Shown here: positions 10,753 through 21,336 of the stretch, piece by piece | Numbering within the stretch: position 1 is the first letter of the stretch | Layout of the letters: every line of letters begins with the position of its first letter | Source of the DNA: Gigaspora margarita | Lineage: Eukaryota > Glomeromycota > Glomeromycetes > Diversisporales > Gigasporaceae | DNA length: 64,000 nucleotides | NCBI GenBank assembly: GCA_009809945.1 | Contig: WTPW01000761.1 | Coordinates: 75,888 to 139,887, forward strand | Direction: 5' to 3' | Program-made: the position numbers and the translations under genes | The notes under the pieces: model-generated | The model's input: only the letters and a program-made list of their open reading frames with translations | Told to the model about the DNA's origin: nothing | Database searches by the model: none

Positions 10753-13470
10753 GTGACGGGCTCCATCATGAGTCATTTTTTTTTGTTTATATTAGGGAAC
10801 TTTTGCTTTTGTTTATGTTATTAAGATAGTATCATTTCTCGAAGATAGTAGAATCGACATACCCCAAAACAGAACAAACAATATGCTGCAGTGACCCCTG
10901 GTAAAAACACATGGCAACTATGCCTGCCAGGGCCACAAACTAGTTCTTACTAATTGATATTTTGCCACGAGTATTTGTTTATTACCTATTTCAATAGCTA
11001 TAGATTTTATACACGAATTCACACATGCTTGAAGGCATAGTAATTCCGCTCACTACAGTCCCAATCCAGTTTTTGCATCTGGAAATTTAGCTGTAATTGT
11101 TTGTTTATTCCCCCTTTAACTAAACAATGTATATAGTTTAGTCTTGGCATCGTTAATTTAGTAGTATTAGCACATGTAAATTTGGCTCTAGCACAAATAA
11201 AAAGCCTGAAATGCCTTTCATTACCCCAAGTACGCCTCAAGCCGTAGGAATTCACCTCTAACCTTTGTTCAAAGAAACTGTAATTTCGATTAGTTAGAGA
11301 CGAATTCAATAGAATTAGTTAGAGTAGTCTAAAACTTATGTATTTATTAAGAGAATAAAAAGCATATAAACCCTCCCTTTTCGCTTCAATAAAGGATAAC
11401 TCCAGAACGAGTTCACATTTGAATAACTCAGATGAACTTGAGTTCTAACCTTCAAAATAAGAGTAGAAGTGTTAAAGAAGTTTCCTTTATTGTTAAACCC
11501 ATTTTGTTATGATAAAAATCGCTTATTGAATCTACCTTGTATCTGTGAATATTTGTTAAAGTCGTATCGTTAGTCATAATATTGTAACCCAAGTTTTGAA
11601 CCCCATTTAAATTGTAAACCCGTTAAGAAAGAAAAGTTGAATTAATCAACTTTATCAGTCATAGGACATGTCCCTAATGAGTGCTGTTACTTATAAATCA
11701 AATGAGTTGACTCACCTAATTTTATATATAAATTTATGCAAAAAAATTATTTAAATTAAATTTAGTTAAAAATATATATATAAACCTTTCTTTAAATTTT
11801 AAATATATATTCTTTAGTATTTAATAATATTTAATTTAAAGTTTTAGTTCTTAACTCCAAGTAATTCAAAGATAATCTTCCTTTAAAGTTGATCAATTCT
11901 TTACTATGTTCTTTAAGTCAAACGACTGACACACCCCAAGCAATAATATGATTGGCTAAAGTAATTTTCTAAAAATATGAAAGATACTATTAAGTAAAGG
12001 CATCTTGTGTTCTAATTGAAAATTAAAGAGGAGGTTCTTCTAATTCTAATGGTAGTTAAATCATCAAAATCGGCACAGTGGATCCCAAGATACTTGGGAT
12101 CAAAGAAGAGAACATAAGGATCGGCAAATTCACTGTTACACAAACTATTCATTTTTCTTTATAGCGGTTTGAAAAGTTTTTTTAGCATAGTGAAAATTTT
12201 ACTAAGAAAATAATAAATCTCGTCTTAAGAAACTAGCATTTTTTTGAGCCAAAGAACAAGTTTACTTAAGAACCCAAAGTCAATTGTGATAATAAAATTT
12301 TACGCAAATCACGATTATTCGTTTGACGGTTTTTTTCTAATTTCTTTTTACATACGTTTTGAAACGGTTTTTATCGTAGTGAAAACTTTTACTAAGAAAG
12401 TAATAAAATACGTCTTAAGAAACTAGCATTTTTTTGAGCCAAAGAACAATTTTACTTAAGAGCCTAAAGTCGATTCTAATAATAAANTTTTGCGCAAATC
12501 ACGATTTTTCATTTGACGCGTTTTTCTATAATGCTTTGTGTAACAGTGAATTTGCCGATCCTTATGTTCTCTTCTTTGATCCCAAGTATCTTGGGATCCA
12601 CTGGGCCGATTTTGATGATTTAACTACCATTAGAATCAGAAAAGTGAGCTCTACAACTTTTAACTAGGAGCCAAAGAAGGTTTACTTATTAATTTTTAGG
12701 GTTAGGATTAGAGTTAAAGTTAATAGTTATATTATTGCTTTAACTTTACAGGGGTTGTAAAGATAAAAAATACATCAACTTTAGAGGAAGATTATCTTTG
12801 AATTACCTGAAGTTAAGAACTAAAACTTTAAATTAAAGATTATTAAATACTAAAGAATATATATTTAAAATTTAAAGAAAGATTTATATATATATATTTA
12901 AATAAATTTAATTTAAATGATTTTTTTGTATAAATTTATATATAAAATTAGGTGAGTCAACTCATTTGATTTATAAGTAACAGCATTTGAAGCCCCTGTA
13001 AAAGAACATGTCCTGTGACTGTTATATATATCATCCATTGATTAATCCCTTTGATTGTCTGATTTATTCAACAATTAATCGCCCCATTGTCCAATCAATT
13101 ACCTGCATCAATCCAATTTCACTCTTTGAGCACGTGTTGATCGTTAATAATATTAACGATCATATTTAACCCTTTTACCCAAAGTACCCAAAGTAAAGTA
13201 GATTTATACAAGTAGATATAAGTATAGTGGAATTAGAAAACACATAAAGAAGAACCATATACAAGAAAATTCAAGATATACTTAGCTTTGTTTAACTACG
13301 CTGCAGCAAGAACTAAACAAACCTCAAGACCTGGACCAAATCTTCCATGCCTCTTTCTGCCTGCCAATTCAAGGATCAAGAGTCTTGCTGTACTGATAGA
13401 GATTAGTTTAGTTAGATAGTAGTGTTGTTAGTATATTTTATTTGATTAGCTAATTGCCAACACCCTCACA
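10753..13470 (+). repeat. Gypsy 5' LTR, interrupted by a fold-back element
   Basis: Aligns along its length with the 3' LTR; both contain CAATATGCTGCAGTGACCCC and end AACACCCTCACA. Removing the 1366-bp insertion at 11656-13021 leaves about 1352 bp, close to the 3' LTR after its own insertion is removed (about 1346 bp). Begins GTGACGGGCTCC versus TGTGATGAGCTC in the 3' copy. Confidence 0.9.
11656..13021. mobile_element. Fold-back element inside the 5' LTR (1366 bp)
   Basis: Absent from the 3' LTR, where the sequence runs straight through (GAATTAATTACCTTTATATA). Ends are CAGTCATAGGACATGT and, reverse-complemented, CAGTCACAGGACATGT. Arms of several hundred bases mirror each other, for example GGATCCCAAGATACTTGGGA near 12080 against its mirror near 12580. 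A likely short target duplication is TTAT (11652-11655, 13022-13025). The centre holds two tandem units of about 189 bp (12170-12357 and 12358-12540). Superfamily not assigned; no transposase. Small reading frames at 12244 and 12434 are repeat artefacts. Confidence 0.8.
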
Positions 13471-13491
13471 ATTGGTGGTGACTGTGAGAAC
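13471..13491 (+). other. Probable primer binding site of the Gypsy element
   Basis: Immediately after the 5' LTR end (CACCCTCACA) comes ATTGGTGGTGACTGTGAG. A TGG starting one or two bases inside the LTR boundary is what pairs with the CCA end of a priming tRNA. I cannot name the tRNA without a tRNA set. Confidence 0.55.
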
Positions 13492-13580
13492 CAACTACTA
13501 TAAATAATTACCTACTATTACCTTAAAGACCTCTACTTGAAAACAATAACCCTACTGAGGATAATTTGACCACCCCTATC

Positions 13581-14830
13581 ATGTCAGATATTGACAACTA
13601 TAAAGATAATTGACCCTTACCACCTCCTGAACTACTGGCTGGTAAAGAACTGCAGCTAGAGCAAAACCAAATGCAGAATCTTCTATGTGACATAGCCCAA
13701 GCTTTTAGGGGCATTGCTATGCATAATGTCCTGCTCACGCCTCATGAAAATAATTGGGTCCATGTAAAGACACTTTAAAAAAGATGATGATGAAGACTCT
13801 GTGAAGTGGATTAAAGCGTTTGAATGAGCTGCAGATGCCAATAACTGGGGCTGTGGGAGAAAAATTAGAATTGCATTAGGGCACTTATCTAGAATTGCAG
13901 CAAGCTGGTATAATGACTATAAAGAAGATTTACTTTACTGGGATAATAAAAAAAACCCAGATGACAGCTTTGTGCAATTGTTTGTAAAATATTTCGCCAC
14001 TCCAGAACGAAGGCACCAATAGCAAATAGAGTTGAATACTCTCGTACAGAGCAGAAATGAAAGTGAATAAGTACACCTATAAGTTTAAAAAGTTATTAAA
14101 GAAGGTTAACCCGAACTATTGACTCCCTGATACGTATATCGACCAAATGTTTCTCAGGTGACTACAAGGAAAGACTGCTGCATTAATGTCTCTCAGTAAT
14201 CCTGAAAACTTAGATACGGCTATAGCTGCTAAAAGAAGAATAGAAGCTGGAAATTATTATAAGAAAAGGAATGACCCCATCATACCTCAATGGATGAATT
14301 AGCTTGACAAATGCAGCAACTAGCTGCTAATTATGCGAAATTAATGATCAATCTTGCTGCAGGAGCTGAAATTAACTCCTCTACCTCCAACAAAGATCAT
14401 ACCAATCTTGACCCCCAAATCATAATGGGCTTACCTGCTTCAAGTGTGGTAAAAAAGGGCATATTGCCTGAAATTGTCTTTCAGAAGGGCATCAGGCCCC
14501 ACGACCTTCTTACACTAATGCACCTACTACAAATACCCAATGCCGAACTGTTAATTTATGTGATCTATATCAACCCAACCTAGAGGAAGAGCTTTATGTC
14601 ATTAAAAGGAAGAAAAACAGCATAATGAGACAGGTTGGAATGAGTGACTATAAAAAAGAGTTCCTAACGACCAAAATATACCTACTCAATCAACTGGTCC
14701 TGCTCTTATAGAAGTAATCCCACAACTACCCTAGCCCAAAGTTGTAACCTGCCCAAGGCATAAAAGAGACCCATCAGTGGTAGACCAAATTCTACCTTAT
14801 AATTGCTGAGGATATTATGACTAAGTGAGC
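13581..14830 (+). pseudogene. Gypsy gag (nucleocapsid polyprotein) remnant
   Basis: The ATG at 13581 (MSDIDNYKDN then stop) opens a gag-like frame broken by many TAG/TGA codons and frameshifts. Recognisable pieces are a capsid-type stretch around 13800-14000 (RIALGHLSRIAASWYNDY, FVKYFATPERR) and, at about 14432-14475, a zinc knuckle CFKCGKKGHIA-stop-NC of the CX2CX4HX4C type with one nonsense codon inside. The function would be RNA packaging in virus-like particles. It is non-functional. Confidence 0.75.
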
Positions 14831-14849
14831 CAATGTTATCATCAGACAG

Positions 14850-15217
14850 TTGTTACAGATCCTGAAGCAAAGGCAATATTTGGCCCAAGTCCTTCGATGG
14901 CCTGTTATCCCTGTGTCAGAAGAAACCAACCTAGCTGAACCTATTCCTAGTACCAAGACTACTGTAACCAAATGCTATGTTAGAATTAAAAATAACCTAA
15001 TACTAGCTGTATTAGACTCAGTTGCAGCTATGAGTATAATGTCAAAAAAATTGCTTGATAAATTGGGTATCCAGATACAGGAGCCCTCAACAGTGGTCAT
15101 AGTAACTGCCGATAGAACCAGAAAGTGAGCCTTAGTAGGGTTTCCAAATTAAAATTGGCTATTGGAAGTGTTTTAGTACCCACCAACTTCTAGATTATTG
15201 AGTCCTCTAACGAAACA
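14850..15217 (+). pseudogene. Gypsy aspartic protease remnant
   Basis: The frame at 14850-15128 contains LILAVLDSVAAMSIMSKKLL, the retropepsin active-site neighbourhood. The usual D-S/T-G-A is DSVA here, so the flap-side Gly is lost. A frameshift near 15128 and a stop near 15192 separate it from the reverse transcriptase. The phrase MLLGINWFQKI at the start of the next segment is the typical ending of Gypsy protease domains. Confidence 0.75.
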
Positions 15218-16965
15218 ATGCTTTTGGGAATCAATTGGTTCCAAAAGATTCGAGCATGCCTCTACTTTGATAAAAATAAATTAATATTCTGGTACTCCAG
15301 GACAAGCACCAAAATTCCTATTATCCAAACTCGCGAGGACCCACCGGATGTCCCTAATGAACTCCCAGAGGAGGAAAAAGAAGAGGAGGACTTCTTCAAT
15401 ACCTATGAGGAAGAAAAGATAGAAGAGGTAGAAAGTTATTATATGGAAAATAGATATCCCTTTTTATACAAAGAAGAAAATAGTCCAGCCATATACCTTA
15501 CCAACCTAGAAGAACTTTCTACCTTCACCCGTGACAAAGATCTTGAATCGACCACTAAAAAATTTATAGAACAATTAGTACCGGAAGTTGTAGTGAATAA
15601 AAAACAAAAGAGGGAAGCTATACAAACTTTAGAAGAGTATCGGGACCTATCCTCTAACAGCTCAGCCAAATTAGGGTATGCCCCTGGAGTCCAGTATGAA
15701 ATTAATACTCCTGCATATCAAATAGCCCCAGATGCCCAAGAGTTCCTACAAGAGGAAATTAAGAAATTATTAGACCAAGGTCTAATTTATGAAATTAAAA
15801 GCCCCTGGACCTCCCCTGTAGTTATAGTCCCAAAAAAAAAATAAGAAGTTATGGTTATGTGTTGATTATTGCAAATTAAATACTATAACTAAAAAAGACA
15901 CCTACTCCCTGCCCCAAATTGATGATCTACTGGAAGTATTCGGTACTGCCTGATAGTTTTCTAGTCTTGATTTAGCTACTGGTTATTGGCAAATCAGCAT
16001 ATGACCATGTGATCAAGAGAAAACAGCCTTTATTACAAAGCAAGAGGTCTACACCTTCTGGGTGATGCCCTTCGGATTGTGCAATGCACTAGCCACATTC
16101 CAACGAACCATGAACTACGTGCTTAGTGCATGCATATAGCACTTTGTAGCTGTTTATTTAGATGATATTATCATCTACTCACCCATGTTCGAGGACCACT
16201 TAGGGCATATCTGTCAAGTGTTTGCTGAAATTCATGCTACTGAGCGCGATACTTAAAGACTACACAAACTTTAAAAGCTAATAACTTATGATCTAAAAAA
16301 GATATTTTAAAAAGGAAGCCACTATTTTATAGCTAAATCAATTTATTACAACCTGACAGCCTTATTTTTTAAAAAGTTATAATAACTTTTCAAAATATAT
16401 AGCTTTAAAAATATAGTACTTTTATATGATATGTAAAAATTTAACCAAAAATAGGACAAGTCACATGTCTTGGCTTCTTGTTATTGGCTAATTTTAAAAT
16501 TATTTTTAAAATTATTTTTAAAATATTTTTTATTAATTAATTTTTGACCAATCAGAATACAAGAAATCAAAAAAATATCAAATTTCAATATAAAATTTTT
16601 GAAAATGGGACAAATCACAAAAATGTAGTCTTTAAGTATCTTGCACTATACCAGTTTGAAATTGAATCCAGAAAAATGTAACCTGTTTTGACAAGAAATC
16701 AAATACTTGGGTCACGTGGTAGATAAAAATGGTATCTGACCTGACCAAGATAAAGTAGCTAAAGTAAGGGGATTCACTACCCTGACCAATCTAACCATGC
16801 TCTGAGCATTTGTCAGCCTAGCTTCCTACTACCAATAGTTTATTCCCAGATTTGCTACAACAGCCAAACCGTTATATTACTTGTTAGAGAAAGGAGTATA
16901 TTATAAATGGAAGGAAGCCCAAGAAGAAGTATTTAATAAATTAAAAGATTAACTTACCTTGGCCC
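15218..16965 (+). pseudogene. Gypsy reverse transcriptase (interrupted by a MITE)
   Basis: Begins with MLLGINWFQKI and an acidic linker, then the RT entry motifs KLGYAPGVQYEINTP and SPWTSPVVIVPKKK. A frameshift lies in the A run at about 15833-15841. Next come LCVDYCKLNTITKKDTYSLP, two adjacent stops before FSSLDLATGYWQI, EKTAFITKQEVYTF, VMPFGLCNALATFQRTMNYV and the catalytic VYLDDIIIYS (YLDD codons 16155-16166). The next block, LKLNPEKC, continues only after the 409-bp MITE at 16240-16648; taking out the MITE and one TA restores the frame exactly. LGHVVDKNGI and RFATTAKPLYYLL follow. Stops are mostly TGA/TAG where relatives have Arg or Trp. Confidence 0.9.
16240..16648. mobile_element. Tc1/mariner-like MITE inside the RT (409 bp)
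   Basis: Inverted termini share GATACTTAAAGACTACA (left 16248 onward, mirrored near 16641). It is flanked by TA at 16238-16239 and 16649-16650. The host reading frame (EIHA then TSLKLNPEKC) is restored when the element and one TA are removed, which fixes the borders and the 2-bp target duplication diagnostic of Tc1/mariner-type elements. AT-rich and non-coding inside. Confidence 0.85.
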
Positions 16966-17261
16966 TAGTGATTTAAACTATCTAATGCAGCTGTAGCTAA
17001 GCCAGCTTAGCTAGCTTAGCTGGCTTAGCTGGCTAAACCAGCTAATATAATGTGATCGGCTGACTAATATAGCTAAAAGCTAACTATTAATAAGAAACTG
17101 ATAAATTCCAAAAAGAAAAATAAATGAACATAAAGTATGGGTCAAAATATCCTGAAATATTCTGAATATAGGCCAGTAGTTAGCCATTAGCTAGCCATTT
17201 AGCTGATGATTTAGTTAGCTGGCTAAGCTAGCCAACTAAAACCATGTGGCTTAAATCACTA
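16966..17261. mobile_element. hAT-like MITE inside pol (296 bp)
   Basis: Termini TAGTGATTTAA at both ends in inverted orientation, the TAGNGNT form typical of hAT. Flanks CTTGGCCC (16958-16965) and CTCAGCCC (17262-17269) form an 8-bp duplication with two differences. Removal rejoins the RT end (LTLAL) with VLYYPNF of the RNase H start. The interior is built of GCTTAGCTGGC-type subrepeats that can fold back. Confidence 0.8.
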
Positions 17262-17269
17262 CTCAGCCC

Positions 17270-17760
17270 TTGTATTGTACTACCCTAATTTCAACTGAAT
17301 GTTCTACCTTCACACTGATGCCTCAGGTGTCAGGTTGGGTGCAGTATTGGCACAAAAAGATGTGCATAAGAAGGAGTATGCTATAGCATACAGCTGTAAA
17401 AGCTTCACCCGACCAGAAAGAAATTATGGCACAACTGAATTAGAGTGTTATGCTATAGTATGGGCCGTGGAATATTTTCATCATTACTTAGGGTACAAAC
17501 CCTTCATAATTGTCACTGACTACTCTGCTTAAAATAGCTCCAAAAGTCAGCTCTAAAGGGATATAGGACTTGATGGATACTATGGTTACAGCCCTACAAC
17601 TTTACCACAGTATACCAGGCTGGAAGGGTGCACTGCAATGTGGATATGTTATTGAGAATGGTAAAAGAGTTACCTGCACAAACTGATCATCAGGATGAAA
17701 AAACAGGTGGCATAAGAAAATTAAGGCAAAGACCTACTAATCATCTGATATCTGAGTCGA
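17270..17760 (+). pseudogene. Gypsy RNase H domain
   Basis: The frame at 17299-17532 carries FYLHTDASGVRLGAVLAQ (first catalytic Asp), a YAIAYSCKSFTRPERNY block, TELECYAIVWAVEYFHHYLG (Glu) and FIIVTDYSA (second Asp). After a stop the homology continues in another frame to a GRVHCNVDMLLRM-type motif near 17630-17665, the usual junction before integrase. Degrades the RNA strand of the cDNA hybrid in a working element. Confidence 0.88.
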
Positions 17761-18372
17761 CTAGCCCCAAAATTGAAGCCTACTAAGTTGCATGTGAAGT
17801 TTCCTACCTAATGATCCTGATGAGGAGACCCTGGGTTGGCCCACTGAGGAAACTAATTATAGTGGATGGAATGAAGATATGGAAGAAGAATCGATCATAA
17901 CAACTGAATGGGTCGACTTAAGTGAAGGAAGTGATGAAGAAATAAGCGACTCAGGACACTTCAGTTAGGAGTATAATGAGGAATTCATGAGCAAATCTCT
18001 CAAAAGCGAAGGCCAACGAGAAGCCTTAATACAGCAACTAGCTCGTGAGTTATGGGCTGAAACAACCTGGACCAGATGAGTGGGGTATTGCCAAATTGAT
18101 ACACCAGACTCGAATCATATCTTGACGAACGAAAATATGGACTAGACTTACCTCATTAATTTACCCTAGTGGGGAAAAAAGATCACTTGTCTAAGTTTGA
18201 GGATGATAAGGATTATGAAATAATCAGACAACCATCTCTGATTTACCCAGAGTATTTACCCTCTGAGTGGAATTTGCATGAATTCACAATCTCTGATGAA
18301 AGTGATACCTCCGAAGAGGGGCTTTTTGCCTTCAATGAATATATTAACTGGGAACATTGTAATTCTTTATAG
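17761..18372 (+). pseudogene. Acidic pol linker of the Gypsy element
   Basis: Between RNase H and integrase lies an unusually long segment coding for strongly acidic, low-complexity protein (EESIITTEWVDLSEGSDEE, then a 67-residue frame 18169-18372 with ISDESDTSEEGL). The composition contrasts with the basic integrase that follows. It may be a tether or linker peculiar to this family. Interrupted by stops; no domain recognised. Confidence 0.5.
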
Positions 18373-19075
18373 AGGAAGAGCACTTTTGATTAATTTCTGT
18401 TTTTCCTTTTCTTTTATTTTGCTATTATAAAAAAAAAACAATATTATAATACAGACGTGATGATAGAGAGAAGTTGATCAGAACAGGTTAGGCCGAGTCA
18501 AGGGGCCCTAATCACCAATTGAACAAAATGTTGCTAAGTCATCTAACAATTTTTTTTAGAATTTTTATTTTTTTTTCTTTAGATTTTCTCCAGTTATGTT
18601 ACGATCTACCCTGAATTACTTAGGACTTATTGGCTCAAGAATTTTTTAGAGAATTTCAGAAGATATCCCGCGTGATACCCAACTGACTAGTAGATAAACT
18701 GAGAAATAAATAGTCAAACTGGAAGAAAGAGCAAGGCCTCGAGGAAGATAAAAATGAAGCATATTAGATTACAAGTAAAAGACTTGAACCCAAAATTGGT
18801 CAGGGTGTAGTGAAAAAAAAACACCCTAAAAAAAGAAATATTATTTTTTTTCACACCCAAAAATTAATATACGAAACCCAACATTAAGCTTAATCAAGAC
18901 CAGCTCATTGGTATTCTGGCATAAAGAAAGATATGAAGGAAAAAGTTAATCAAGGATTGATCATAATAATGAAGCTACTGAGGTATCAAGCAATTAAGAC
19001 ATGCTTACAGTATCAGCAGTATCCCCAGCACCTCAACGAGTTGTAGCAGAGGCAATTAGCGAAGCAGAGCCAATT
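18373..19075. other. Non-coding or highly degraded part of the Gypsy element
   Basis: No readable domain. T- and A-rich runs and one imperfect hairpin (GGTGTAGTGAAAAAAAAACA at 18806 mirrored by TTTTTTTTCACACCC near 18845), which may be a small inserted element. Integrase homology resumes near 19080. Confidence 0.45.
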
Positions 19076-19079
19076 CTTC

Positions 19080-20191
19080 TATTTAGAAAAAGGAGCCCTA
19101 TATAAGAAAAACAAAAAAAAAATTGATTAAAGTCCTACAAAAAGAGGAAGTAAATAATATTCTTACCCTTGCCTATGACCACTCGTTAGGAGCCCATTTT
19201 GGGAAGAATATTATGTTTAACAAAATTCAGGACTACTATTACTGGCCCACTATGTATCAGGATATACGTGAATATGTCTGAACCTGTGAAAATTGTCAAT
19301 GGCATGGAACCCAGAAGACACGGAAACTACTCCATCCCATACTTGTAGAAGCCTGTTCTATAGGATTGATATTGATATAGTCAGATCCCTACTAGTCATA
19401 TCTTATACCAATCAGTATATTGTCATAGCCACCGATTACTTGACAAAGTGGCCAGAAGCTTGTGCCATCCCAAAAGATGATACAAAAGAAGTGGCTAAAT
19501 TTATCTATGAGGAGATAGTATACCAGATAGATGTTCCAATAGTATACTATCAGATAGGAGATCCCATTTTTGTAACTGCCTCATTAACGAATTGCTGGCA
19601 AACTAACGATTGACCACCATTATTCAACCTCCTATACCCCCAAACTAATGGGTTGGTAGAACAGTTCAATAAGACCTTGTGCAGCTCTTTGTTCTGGTTG
19701 GTAGAAAATGTGAGGGACTAGGACCTACTTATCTCACCTATTTTATTTGTATATCGAACTGCAAAGCAAGCTTCTACTCATGAAACACCCTTTTATTTGG
19801 TATACTAACAGCAGGCCAAGTTATTTTTGCACCCTAATAACTCCCTGAACCTGTTGCAAGGGACAATAATTCAGCAGATGTACGAAGTTGATCATGACCT
19901 CCAATGGGCCTATGAAGAGGCAGTGCATTAGTTACAAACTGTCCAAAACAAACAGAAGGCACAATATGACCAACAAATAACTGCTACCCCTGCTTTGCCA
20001 TAGAAAATAAAGTACTCATCTATAATGCTAGAATAATGGGCACTCGAAGCCACAAATTTGAATACAAATAGAAGGGACGGTATTATATACATAACATCCT
20101 CTTAAATGGTACCTATAAACTTCGAGAAATGAGTAGAAAAATTCTTGCCACACCTGTAAATGCGAAAATTTTGAAACCGTACTATAAGTGA
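19080..20191 (+). pseudogene. Gypsy integrase
   Basis: An HHCC zinc-binding region is visible at about 19165-19300 (YDHSLGAHFGKN, YYYWPTMYQDIREYV, TCENCQ). The core follows: DIDIVRSLLVISYTNQYIVI with the first Asp, then ATDYLTKWPEACAIPKDD, a damaged second Asp region (QIGDPIFVTASL) and YPQTNGLVEQFNKTL with the catalytic Glu. The C-terminal part ends GTYKLREMSRKIL...ILKPYYK at the TGA 20189-20191. Several stops and at least one frameshift break it. It would insert the cDNA with the 5-bp staggered cut seen as ACGTA. Confidence 0.88.
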
Positions 20192-20253
20192 AGTATATAA
20201 AAAGGCAACTAGAAGATCGTACCTTGCAATAATTTTTTTAAAAAAAAAAATTG

Positions 20254-20643
20254 AATTTAATTAATACTGATGTGGTCCAGATTTATATTGATCTTAATAC
20301 CATCAATTTCATATCACCTGATCTGGTTCCATACTGGTACGTTCTATTGTATACGAAAAGCTACTTCAAGCCCGCAGCCAAGATGAATGAATAGAAAGCC
20401 TCATTCATGCTTATTGTTTGGGAGAGGTATTGAGTCATTTTCCAAAAAGAGAAGTTTTTAAGCTCTAAAGAACCATCTCCTGTATTATTTAAAGGCTGCT
20501 AGCTGAACATATAGGATATTCAAGCAACAAAGGGTTGAACAATTGTATTGCACAAACTGGACCACCCTCAAAAAGATTTATTACTTGCCTCAAAGTGAGT
20601 ATGAACAATTACTTCATTAGTAAGAAACTAGGAAAGGACATAA
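20254..20643 (+). pseudogene. Unrecognised reading frame downstream of pol
   Basis: A single frame runs about 125 codons, with eight TAG/TGA stops but no frameshift and no TAA until 20641-20643 (VQIYIDLNTINFISPDLVP near the start, then NE-stop-KASFMLIVWERY-stop-VIF). Several stops sit where Trp would read well, as in the pol genes. This suggests a real former gene in the 3' region of the Gypsy element, perhaps an accessory gene. I do not recognise a family and cannot exclude chance. Confidence 0.4.
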
Positions 20644-21121
20644 TGTAGGCTGATAGTTGGTCATGACGACTATATACAAGGTGGGGCATATAGAATAATA
20701 TAAGAAAAGAAGAGTCATAAAGAACATGACTCTAGGTATAAGGGAGGTTGGTCATGACTCTTATATGTGAGAAAGGGGCACATGACCTGTATATATTTTA
20801 AAAAAAACCAATATATAATTACCTCGAAACCAAAGAAGAATAAATTGTTACAAAAAAGAATAGAAAGAAGGAAGGAAATGTCTGCATTACCTGCTGGGTA
20901 AGTCTAAAGAGAAGCACCAGAGGAATATCATAGTATAACCTATACATATGGACACACCAAATGGCCAATTGGAATAAAAAGTGAAAGGGATGGAAAGAGA
21001 GAAGAATATGTCCATATCTCATGCCAGATAAGTCTTAAAAGAAGCTCTAAATAGATATAATAGTGTAATCTACATAAGTTATTAGCTCATGAGAAGAGCC
21101 AGAAAGTGAATCTACAAGAAA

Positions 21122-21256
21122 ATGGGGAACATTAATGGAACATTCGAACTTGGAAACTGTTATAAAAATGGAATTGGCATCGAAAAAGATGAACAGAAAA
21201 GACTAAGAAATATACCTCAAAATTCGAAATCTGACAGTAAATCCAATTCAGTCTAG
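21122..21256 (+). pseudogene. Sel1-repeat fragment carried in the Gypsy 3' region
   Basis: Forty-four codons from ATG 21122 to TAG 21254-21256 read MGNINGTFELGNCYKNGIG followed by IEKDEQK, a clear Sel1-like repeat (LGxCYxxGIGxxKDExK). After that the sequence drifts into low-complexity residues. It sits about 80 bp upstream of the 3' LTR, within the retrotransposon, and is not adjacent to the Sel1 pseudogene in X1. Most likely a captured piece of a host Sel1 gene. No kinase part is present. Confidence 0.65.
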
Positions 21257-21319
21257 GTAGTCAGTTCCTAGCCTAAGGATTCTCTGAGCCTAAAATACTC
21301 TATTTCTTGTAGAACTTGA

Positions 21320-21336
21320 AAATAAGGGTGGGAGAT
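21320..21336 (+). other. Polypurine tract of the Gypsy element
   Basis: AAATAAGGGTGGGAGATT lies directly before the 3' LTR start TGTGATGAGC. A G/A-rich tract at this spot primes plus-strand DNA synthesis in LTR retrotransposons. Confidence 0.7.
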
